In this document: positions 1 through 5,485 of the stretch, in pieces
Layout: every line of letters starts with the position of its first letter
How positions within the stretch are numbered: position 1 is the stretch's first letter
From: CAZBEJ01 sp964521305
Lineage (GTDB): Bacteria > Patescibacteriota > Microgenomatia > UBA1406 > GWC2-37-13
Length of the DNA stretch: 5,485 bases
Assembly: GCA_964521305.1 (NCBI GenBank)
Contig: CAZFQZ010000046.1
Location: 1-5,485, forward strand
Reading direction: 5' to 3'
Notes under the pieces: generated by a model
The model's input: only the letters and a program-made list of their open reading frames with translations
Told to the model about the DNA's origin: nothing
The model's database searches: none
Translations under genes and position numbers: made by a program

Positions 1-407
1 TCAAACACCACAAAAAAAACAATACTACCCCTACTGATTTAACATCTTTTTCAACTTATAATCCCATCACCTTATCAAAAAAACTTGGAAGAGATGCCGA
101 TATTGAATACATTGGATTTCATTTTCATGACAAAAATAAGCTGTGTAAAAAGATCCGGAAACGGGTAGAAGAACGGATTAAAAATGGAGCATTTCAGGAA
201 GTGGAAAAACTTCTTAAACAAGGATACGAAACTGAAGATCCGGGAATGAGAACGATCGGGTATAATCAAATTATGAAATTTCAAAAAGGAGAAATTTCAA
301 AAATCCAGGCAATTGAAAACTGGACTACCAAGGAAATCCAATATGCAAAGCGCCAGCTGGTTTTCATGAAAAAAGATCATAATATTAAATGGTTTAGCAT
401 ATCCTAA
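1..407 (+). CDS. miaA: tRNA dimethylallyltransferase MiaA, C-terminal part (5' end outside window)
   Basis: MiaA transfers a dimethylallyl group from DMAPP to N6 of adenosine 37 in tRNAs that read codons starting with U, which stabilises codon-anticodon pairing; it acts in the cytoplasm. The frame is open to the left edge (first full codon at base 3) and gives 134 residues before TAA at 405-407. Family signatures are in the right order: IGF (residues 37-39), a basic RKRVEERI helix and NGAFQEVEKLL (52-71), MRTIGYNQI (82-90), KGEI (95-98), and the hallmark YAKRQ (114-118) followed by IKWF near the end. The P-loop and DMAPP-binding core lie upstream of the window. The first 30 or so residues match less well and probably correspond to the variable region before the C-terminal helices. 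The usual T-W after YAKRQ is replaced by V-F. The next gene starts 11 bases downstream, so the two are probably co-transcribed. Family assignment is firm; nothing can be said about the start. Confidence 0.93.
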   Translation, partial: KHHKKNNTTPTDLTSFSTYNPITLSKKLGRDADIEYIGFHFHDKNKLCKKIRKRVEERIKNGAFQEVEKLLKQGYETEDPGMRTIGYNQIMKFQKGEISKIQAIENWTTKEIQYAKRQLVFMKKDHNIKWFSIS

Positions 408-418
408 ATTTAAGTCGC

Positions 419-2359
419 ATGAATCTGAATCGGATCAAAAATCGAACAGCACGCTACATTCCAGCCATACAGGCCTATATCCTTGGTATCTGCCTTTTTT
501 ATATCCTCATTATCTTCATTCCATGGTTCAAAGACAGTTATTTCCTGCCAAAACTCATGCTCCTTCAGGTGGCTGCATCCCTGCTGCTCGTTTTTGAAGC
601 AATAAAAATACTGGTTTCCCGACAGTATCGTATAGAAATAAGAAAATCCTTTTTTTATATATCTGGTTTTATATTGATAAACGCGCTTTCCCTTTATGTT
701 TCCAAAGCCCCCAGTATTTCTTTCTGGGGATTTTATCAGCATGAGGGATTGAACTTCTATCCCTTGATGGCAATCTTTATAATAATAATTTTCTATATTT
801 CTCTGGATCGCAAGCTGCAGAATGTCATTCAAAAATTTATCGTTATGGGAATATCCGTATCTGCTCTTTTCGTCATTTATAAGTCATATGGTGATTTTAT
901 CTCATCACGTACGATAGACAGGCCGCTAGGGACCGAAGGACATCCTATCTGGACGTCGGGGGTAATTGGTCTTGGTATTTTTATTGTCATGCAGCTTAAC
1001 CTTGCCGCTGTACGCCCGCTCGTACGGATCATAATCAAATCAACCCTCATCCTCATTTATATAGGCGCTTTATTTTTCCTCAACTCGGCGACCACATGGC
1101 TTTCCCTCGGCATATCGCTGTTTTTATGGGTATTTTTACTGGTGCGCAAACAAAAATCCTTGCAAAACTGGATAATGTCCATCACGCTGATTGCTTTGCT
1201 GATATTTCTGTTGCTTTCCGCTTTGAACTTATATGAAATTAAGACATTCAGCGTAAACAAAAGAATTATTGAATTAAAAACCGCTGCGACTGCAATTCTG
1301 TATGAAATCAAACAGCCGGAGAAATACTGGCTGAACATACTCTTTGGAAACGGACAAAATACCAGCGGCTTCCTGTACGCAAAATTCAAGACACCCGACC
1401 AAAACATGGATAAGGAATGGCTTTCCAATATCACAAACATACATCATCATTTTTTGGAATTATTTATTACCACCGGATTTTTAGGCACTCTTTTATGGTT
1501 TGTGATAAACGTACAGGCGATACGTCATGAAATTGAAATAAATTCCATGATGCGTGCCGCTATGCTCATTTATTTGATTCTGTGGCAGCAGCTGTATTTC
1601 CTTACGCCTGGAATCTATATATTGGCATGGATTTTTATAACGGACTCTTTGGGAAAACGTAAAATCGCGTCAGTGTTTTTCGATTTTCAACGCCATAAAA
1701 TAATTCCGGTATGCATATCCTTGTGTTTATTCATTATTGCGGCTATATATTTATATATCGCCGGCGCCTCCGCCACGGCCGAATATTATTTCTCACGAGC
1801 TGACACGCATACCGCTGTTACGATCATGCCTTATAATGATGTATATTTCTCCACCGATGCGTCGGCTGTAATGAGCCAAATTAAAAACTGTACGCAATCA
1901 AATCAGAGGGAAGCCGTTTTCTGCCAATCACCGATGCTCAACCGAAACTTTGACAGAATTTTTACCGATTTGAAAAAAGCAATCCAGATAAATCCGTTAA
2001 ACGGGGATAATTGGAATAACGTTGGAACGGCTTTATTTTATAGATCGCTTCTTTCCGATAAACATAAAGGGCTCTATCGTACCCGGGCAATTCGGTATGG
2101 AAAAAAAGCTATGGAGCTTGATCCTATCAACCCTTTTTTTACAAATAATGTCGGCGCGGTATATTTTGATATGCGGGATTACCCCAACGCAGAAAAATAT
2201 TTTCTCGCCTCATATAATCTTAAGCCGGATTTTATAGCCACGTTAAGACATTTAAGGGACCTGTATCGCCAAATGGGTATACAAACCAAAATGGATTACT
2301 ATATAATCAAAATAGAGTTGTTGAACCGTCAGTATTATTGCACTTTGAACGATGTCTAA
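419..2359 (+). CDS. O-antigen ligase/polymerase-like polytopic membrane protein with C-terminal TPR repeats
   Basis: A 646-residue protein with about a dozen hydrophobic segments between residues 13 and 449, then a soluble C-terminal region. Seen in the sequence: RPLGTEGHPIW (168-178), matching the R-x-x-G-T-x-x-x-P motif near the start of the Wzy_C core; a long loop (271-344) containing R282 and an amphipathic helix; then GNGQN (310-314) and IHHHFLELFITTGFLG (341-356), the His-rich motif typical of WaaL/Wzy/PglL proteins. Residues 505-620 hold TPR-like helices (for example LKKAIQINP, GKKAMELDPINPFF and YPNAEKYFLASYNLKPD). Members of this superfamily move or polymerise undecaprenyl-linked glycans on the outer face of the cytoplasmic membrane: O-antigen ligase, O-antigen polymerase, or protein O-oligosaccharyltransferase. 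Sequence alone does not choose between these. Two cysteines (491 and 502) lie in the segment between the last membrane helix and the TPRs and could pair. The ATG at 419 lies 11 bases after miaA and has no clear Shine-Dalgarno sequence. Class is confident; substrate is unknown. Confidence 0.85.
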   Translation: MNLNRIKNRTARYIPAIQAYILGICLFYILIIFIPWFKDSYFLPKLMLLQVAASLLLVFEAIKILVSRQYRIEIRKSFFYISGFILINALSLYVSKAPSISFWGFYQHEGLNFYPLMAIFIIIIFYISLDRKLQNVIQKFIVMGISVSALFVIYKSYGDFISSRTIDRPLGTEGHPIWTSGVIGLGIFIVMQLNLAAVRPLVRIIIKSTLILIYIGALFFLNSATTWLSLGISLFLWVFLLVRKQKSLQNWIMSITLIALLIFLLLSALNLYEIKTFSVNKRIIELKTAATAILYEIKQPEKYWLNILFGNGQNTSGFLYAKFKTPDQNMDKEWLSNITNIHHHFLELFITTGFLGTLLWFVINVQAIRHEIEINSMMRAAMLIYLILWQQLYFLTPGIYILAWIFITDSLGKRKIASVFFDFQRHKIIPVCISLCLFIIAAIYLYIAGASATAEYYFSRADTHTAVTIMPYNDVYFSTDASAVMSQIKNCTQSNQREAVFCQSPMLNRNFDRIFTDLKKAIQINPLNGDNWNNVGTALFYRSLLSDKHKGLYRTRAIRYGKKAMELDPINPFFTNNVGAVYFDMRDYPNAEKYFLASYNLKPDFIATLRHLRDLYRQMGIQTKMDYYIIKIELLNRQYYCTLNDV

Positions 2360-2394
2360 AGTTTGGTATAGTTTACGTATATATTTTTTTCTTA

Positions 2395-3003
2395 ATGGAA
2401 AAACCAGGCAATTATACACCGATAGAACAAAATAGCGTAAAAAAAAGGTCTGTAACCGGCAGCGGCTTCCATAGCGCATTTATGTTTATTTTGTCAAATG
2501 GAGCCGCTTTTTCCATCGCGGCGATTATAGTCGTATTCGCATACGGCAATAAATTGCTTTCCCAAAAACAGATCATCAATTCGAAGGCAAGCCAAATACA
2601 TTACGGATTTTACTGCATCGATAACAATATCAAAAACCCGGACGATGTTAAAGTATGGGCGGTTGATAAAACAACAGGCGTAAACGCATATGTTGGCACA
2701 GGCTCAATCGTAAACAGCGATGCGGTCACATTTGAGTGGACCAAAATTCCCGGAGCAGTGGCCTATTATATTGCATTAAGCACCGATCCCAAAAGTGTAA
2801 CCGGTGCAGTAGATCCGGTTGAAGTCGGACAGCATATTGAACAAAACTATTATACGTTTAAGGACCTCAAACCTCATACAACGTATTATCTGCTCATAAG
2901 AAGTAAGTCCGCCAGTAATCATGTGGGAGTGGTGTTTCCTACGCCGGATAATTGCGGTTATCCGTCAACAGGTTATCCGTTATTCATTTTTTCTACCCCA
3001 TAA
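2395..3003 (+). CDS. Single-pass membrane protein with fibronectin type III-like domain
   Basis: A 202-residue protein of unknown function. It has a short basic cytoplasmic N-terminus (K16-K17-R18), one hydrophobic segment at about residues 27-50, and a C-terminal extracytoplasmic region. Residues about 84-190 look like an FN3 beta-sandwich: FEW (W115), the AYYIALS strand (121-129), then TFKDLKPHTTYYLLIRS (154-170), the usual L-x-P-x-T-x-Y pattern of the F strand. Such domains generally mediate protein or carbohydrate contacts at the cell surface. The frame is open further upstream, to a TTG at 2338 inside the previous gene. ATG 2395 was chosen because it places a normal charged N-terminus before the membrane helix and leaves a 35-base spacer. 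No Shine-Dalgarno sequence is visible; the spacer is T-rich. The stop overlaps the next start (TAATG), which suggests coupled translation and a shared role. The FN3 call is by pattern only; a related Ig-like fold is possible. Confidence 0.75.
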   Translation: MEKPGNYTPIEQNSVKKRSVTGSGFHSAFMFILSNGAAFSIAAIIVVFAYGNKLLSQKQIINSKASQIHYGFYCIDNNIKNPDDVKVWAVDKTTGVNAYVGTGSIVNSDAVTFEWTKIPGAVAYYIALSTDPKSVTGAVDPVEVGQHIEQNYYTFKDLKPHTTYYLLIRSKSASNHVGVVFPTPDNCGYPSTGYPLFIFSTP

Positions 3004-3809
3004 TGAATAAAAAAAATATTATGCCGGTTTTGGTTTTTGCCGCAACCTTGATCGGCGGATTGTTTATCGTATTTGGCACCCAGGTGACACAAAGAACCGC
3101 GGAAATAAGCCCCAAATATGCAGCTGCATGCGGTGATTGCGGTACTCAAGTCTATGACTCTACGCAAACCTGTCCTGACGGAAGAGTACGCTATTGTCAT
3201 GACACTAAAGCGTGGACCAGTGACATAAATAACTGCGCTGGCCAATGTGAACTTTGTATGGATCAGCTGGCTTGCTCCGGAACTTCTTGCGGAACAACGC
3301 CAACACCACCACCTCCACCGCCGCCGCCCCCCAACACGCCCACGCCGACACCGACGACCAAGCCGACCCCTACTCCGACAACTCCTCCGACGCCCACTCC
3401 CACGACGCCGCAATCTACACCCACGCCAACCCAACCTGCCAATACGCCGACACCAACAGAAGTGCCGCCAACAGGAACACCGACGCCCACCTCAATACCC
3501 AACGCTACTCCTACACCTACCGTACCTATAGGTACATTGACCTGCGGAACCAAAGGCTGCCGCGATAACAGTAATCCGTGCCAAAGCGGACTAACCTGCG
3601 TAGTGGGACCTGATGAAAACTACTGCTCGCTGCCCCAATTGTCACAAACATGCGCGGCTAACCCGAACCAGGCCAATTGTTGTACGCTTCCCACGACACC
3701 GACACCGACGTTGCTTGCCGCTCGTCCAACGCTCATTAAAACCGGAACCAGCAAAAACCTTCTATATCTGATACCTGCGGGAATTGTTCTCTTAGGACTC
3801 CTTCTATAA
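3003..3809 (+). CDS. Cysteine-rich surface protein with Pro/Thr-repeat linker and C-terminal hydrophobic tail
   Basis: A 268-residue secreted or membrane-anchored protein with no assignable enzymatic function. In order: a basic start (MNKKN) and hydrophobic segment (about 7-25), a signal peptide or anchor; a first Cys-rich module (43-96) with nine cysteines, including CGDC and CELC; a Pro/Thr linker (99-175) with nine consecutive prolines at 102-110; a second Cys-rich module (181-227) with eight cysteines ending in an adjacent pair; a short PTTPTPT segment; and a C-terminal hydrophobic tail (252-268) preceded by LIKTG (244-248). The cysteines probably form disulfides outside the cell, and the Pro/Thr stretch is a likely extended stalk and O-glycosylation substrate. 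LIKTG resembles a sortase LPxTG site, but Pro is replaced by Ile and no basic residues follow the hydrophobic tail. ATG 3003 overlaps the preceding stop; an alternative in-frame ATG at 2952 would put 17 extra residues before a normal signal sequence and is less likely. Confidence 0.8.
   Translation: MNKKNIMPVLVFAATLIGGLFIVFGTQVTQRTAEISPKYAAACGDCGTQVYDSTQTCPDGRVRYCHDTKAWTSDINNCAGQCELCMDQLACSGTSCGTTPTPPPPPPPPPNTPTPTPTTKPTPTPTTPPTPTPTTPQSTPTPTQPANTPTPTEVPPTGTPTPTSIPNATPTPTVPIGTLTCGTKGCRDNSNPCQSGLTCVVGPDENYCSLPQLSQTCAANPNQANCCTLPTTPTPTLLAARPTLIKTGTSKNLLYLIPAGIVLLGLLL
3297..3527 (+). repeat. Low-complexity Pro/Thr-coding repeat (linker of the Cys-rich protein)
   Basis: This tract encodes residues 99-175, almost entirely P and T in TPTPT-like units, after a run of nine prolines at 3306-3332. 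The + strand is built mostly of C and A with few G, unlike the flanking AT-rich genes, and codons vary (cca, cct, ccg, ccc; aca, acg, act, acc), so the amino-acid pattern rather than one exact DNA repeat is conserved. The same composition creates long spurious open frames on both strands. A shorter copy of the motif (PTTPTPT) recurs at 3690-3710. Such tracts commonly vary in length through slippage or recombination. Confidence 0.9.
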
Positions 3810-3826
3810 AAAAGATGTAATATAAT
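3810..3826. other. Short convergent intergenic spacer without visible terminator
   Basis: Only 17 AT-rich bases separate the stops of the Cys-rich protein gene (+) and lepA (-). No stem-loop followed by a T-run is visible on either strand within it, so transcription probably ends inside the neighbouring coding regions or by a factor-dependent route. Confidence 0.5.
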
Positions 3827-5485
3827 CTAATGCGCATTCTTGAAAAGTGTGAGAAATGCTTCTTTGGGAATCTCGACTTTCCCGACCATCTTCATGCGTT
3901 TTTTTCCTTCTTTCTGGCGTTCGAGCAGTTTCTTTTTCCGTCCCACGTCTCCCGCTCCCAATACTTTTCCGCTTTTCACCAGAACATTTTTCCTGAACGG
4001 CGAGATCCGTGACGACGCAATGATCTTTCCCTTATACTGCCCCTGGATTTTTACCTCATACTGTTGCCGGGGGATGACGTCTTTTAGTTTATTGACCAGC
4101 TGTTCCGCTTTCTCATACGATCGTTCCTCAACTACTACCTCGGAAAATTCTTCGACAGCATCGCCGTTCAAAAGGATATTGAGTTTATCGGCCTTGACCG
4201 GTTCGTATCGCAGAAACTCCCAATCCAACGACGCATAACCAGAACTCACGCTTTTCAAACGGTCAAAAAAATCAGAGATCATTTCCGATAGAGGCATCTC
4301 GTACGTCAATGTTATCTGATTCATGTTATCCATGGTGACGAACCGAGCCCGGTAATGCTCACATAACTGCATGACTGCACCGGAATATTCCTGTGGTGTA
4401 ATGATAAATACCTTGATATACGGTTCCTGGAAACCGCGTTCGTCCTTCAAATAATCCACCTGGGGCGGAGTCAATACGAGATCCAGATTAAATTCGCGTT
4501 CCAACCGTTCACGTACGACATCGGCGTGTAACAGTCCCAAAAATCCCACCCTAAATCCCGCACCAAGCGCCTGGCTGTGAATGCCCTGGAACTCGAGCGA
4601 AGAATCATTCAAATACAGTTTTTCCAAAGCTTTTTTCAAGTTCAGGTAATCATTGGTATCGGTAGGGAAGATCGAAGCATATACCATGGGATGGACTCTC
4701 CGATATCCCGGCAATGCCTCTCCGTGGGAAGAGTTGTTGACCATGGTATCACCTACGCGTACGAGATGAATATCCTTCAGATTCGTAATCACGTACCCGA
4801 TTTCTCCGCCGTATATTTTTTCGGCAGGGGACAGATCAGGTATAAAATATCCTGATTCCAAAACCTCGAATGTTTCGCCGGTCGCGACCAACCGGATTTT
4901 TGTTCCTTTTTTGAATTCGCCGGATATGACCCTGACGAACGCGATAACCCCGCGGTGGGTATCATAATATGAATCGAATATCAAAGCGCTCGTATCCGTG
5001 GTTTCCAATACTTTCGGACCGGGAATTTTTTCGATGATTGAGCTTAGTAATTTTTCCACACCAAATCCGGTTTTAGCGGAAATCTCAAAAATCTCATCAC
5101 CTTTCACGCCAAGAAAATCAATCAGCTGTCTTTTTGTTTTTTCCGCATTTGCCGATGCCAGATCTATTTTATTGATAACCGGAATGATCACCAGATTTTT
5201 TTCAAGAGCTTTGTATGCATTCGAAATCGTCTGGGCTTGGATTCCCTGCGTCGCATCGACAAGAAGAACAACCCCTTCAACACATGCTAAAGTTCGATCA
5301 ACCTCGTATGAAAAATCAACATGACCGGGAGTATCAATCAGATTCAAAATATATCCATTGTATTCCATTCTCACCGGAGCCAGTTTAATGGTTATACCGC
5401 GTTCCCGTGAAATCGGATTGCGGTCCAACATCTGTTCTTCATGTCCGCCTGCCTTGACCAAACCGGTCAACTCCAACAACCGGTC
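3827..5485 (-). CDS. lepA: Elongation factor 4 (LepA), N-terminus beyond right edge
   Basis: LepA/EF4 is a ribosome-associated translational GTPase, described as a back-translocase and implicated in translation initiation or ribosome assembly. The window holds 552 residues plus TAG (3829-3827). The frame runs off the right edge at DRLLELTG, the segment just after the P-loop (GKSTLxDR), so only about 20 residues including G1 are missing. Counting from that D as 1: switch I RERGITIK (27-34), G3 DTPGH (51-55, with the catalytic His), G4 NKID (105-108) and G5 SAK (136-138). Then come a beta-barrel domain II (about 165-248), a domain III-like region with GFLGLLHADVVRERLERE (314-331), a domain V-like region with EPYIKV (354-359), and the LepA-specific C-terminal domain with IPRQQYEVKIQ and RKKKLLERQKEGKKRM. 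That last domain carries an unusual loop (see findings). It is convergent with the surface-gene operon, 17 bases between stops. A TTG at 5479 is not the start. Identity is certain. Confidence 0.98.
   Translation of the reverse strand, partial: DRLLELTGLVKAGGHEEQMLDRNPISRERGITIKLAPVRMEYNGYILNLIDTPGHVDFSYEVDRTLACVEGVVLLVDATQGIQAQTISNAYKALEKNLVIIPVINKIDLASANAEKTKRQLIDFLGVKGDEIFEISAKTGFGVEKLLSSIIEKIPGPKVLETTDTSALIFDSYYDTHRGVIAFVRVISGEFKKGTKIRLVATGETFEVLESGYFIPDLSPAEKIYGGEIGYVITNLKDIHLVRVGDTMVNNSSHGEALPGYRRVHPMVYASIFPTDTNDYLNLKKALEKLYLNDSSLEFQGIHSQALGAGFRVGFLGLLHADVVRERLEREFNLDLVLTPPQVDYLKDERGFQEPYIKVFIITPQEYSGAVMQLCEHYRARFVTMDNMNQITLTYEMPLSEMISDFFDRLKSVSSGYASLDWEFLRYEPVKADKLNILLNGDAVEEFSEVVVEERSYEKAEQLVNKLKDVIPRQQYEVKIQGQYKGKIIASSRISPFRKNVLVKSGKVLGAGDVGRKKKLLERQKEGKKRMKMVGKVEIPKEAFLTLFKNAH

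Noticed and set aside
410..1440. Antisense open frames at 410-832 and 1057-1440 (-)
   Set aside because: They lie wholly opposite the O-antigen-ligase-like gene, which has strong family motifs; no recognisable domain or start context.
2338..2394. TTG at 2338 as start of the FN3 protein
   Set aside because: It would overlap the previous gene by 22 bases and add a second hydrophobic stretch before the charged N-terminus; the ATG at 2395 gives a normal membrane-protein start.
2360..2394. Promoter in the 35-base spacer (TTGGTA ... TATATT)
   Set aside because: The two boxes are only about 11 bases apart, too short for a sigma-70-type promoter; the spacer is simply AT-rich.
2952..3002. ATG at 2952 as start of the Cys-rich protein
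   Set aside because: It adds 17 residues ahead of a textbook basic-then-hydrophobic signal start and overlaps the FN3 gene by 52 bases, whereas ATG 3003 gives the common TAATG overlap.
2973..3553. Long Arg-rich and Gly/Val-rich open frames on the - strand, and Arg- or Asn/Thr-rich frames on + (3247-3568), over the Pro/Thr tract
   Set aside because: They are composition shadows of the C-rich Pro/Thr codons; the encoded sequences are low-complexity, have no family features and overlap a gene with clear protein architecture.
3791..3826. Bidirectional terminator between the convergent genes
   Set aside because: Only a weak interrupted inverted repeat around taggactccttcta is visible and no proper T-run follows it; not enough to call.
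3830..5324. + strand open frames inside lepA (3830-4238, 4577-4855, 4998-5324)
   Set aside because: Shadows of a certain LepA coding frame on the other strand.

Overview
The window reads as ordinary bacterial chromosome, most likely from the Candidate Phyla Radiation (Patescibacteria) and perhaps a Microgenomates-type lineage. Three things suggest this. Gene packing is very tight. A Cys-rich protein with a Pro/Thr-repeat linker sits next to an O-antigen-ligase/TPR membrane protein, a pairing I associate with those genomes. The LepA is divergent, with a switch-I region reading NPISRERGITIK. Stops are TAA (four-gene + strand run) and TAG (lepA); UGA is not used as a sense codon. The taxonomic call is an inference from protein style and was not tested by a search.

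Layout: (1) 1-407, + strand: the 3' end of miaA, the tRNA A37 prenyltransferase; its 5' part lies left of the window. (2) 419-2359, +: a polytopic membrane protein of the O-antigen ligase/polymerase (Wzy/WaaL/PglL) superfamily with C-terminal TPR repeats. (3) 2395-3003, +: a single-pass membrane protein with one fibronectin-type-III-like extracytoplasmic domain. (4) 3003-3809, +: a surface protein with two cysteine-rich modules joined by a long Pro/Thr linker and a hydrophobic C-terminal tail. (5) 3827-5485, - strand: lepA (EF4), complete at its C-terminus but lacking about the first 20 residues, which lie beyond the right edge.

The four + strand genes are separated by 11 bases, 35 bases and a one-base stop/start overlap (TAATG), so they look like one transcription unit. 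It starts with a housekeeping tRNA gene and continues into three envelope genes. lepA converges on them, with only 17 bases between the two stop codons and no recognisable hairpin terminator. The most interesting reading is that genes 2-4 form a small envelope cassette: a membrane glycan ligase/polymerase next to a Thr/Pro-rich secreted protein that could be its O-glycosylation acceptor, plus an FN3 protein that could be an accessory or adhesin. This link is a hypothesis from gene order and domain type. There is no stretch over 300 bases without a gene, and no RNA gene, CRISPR array, insertion sequence or attachment site was recognised.
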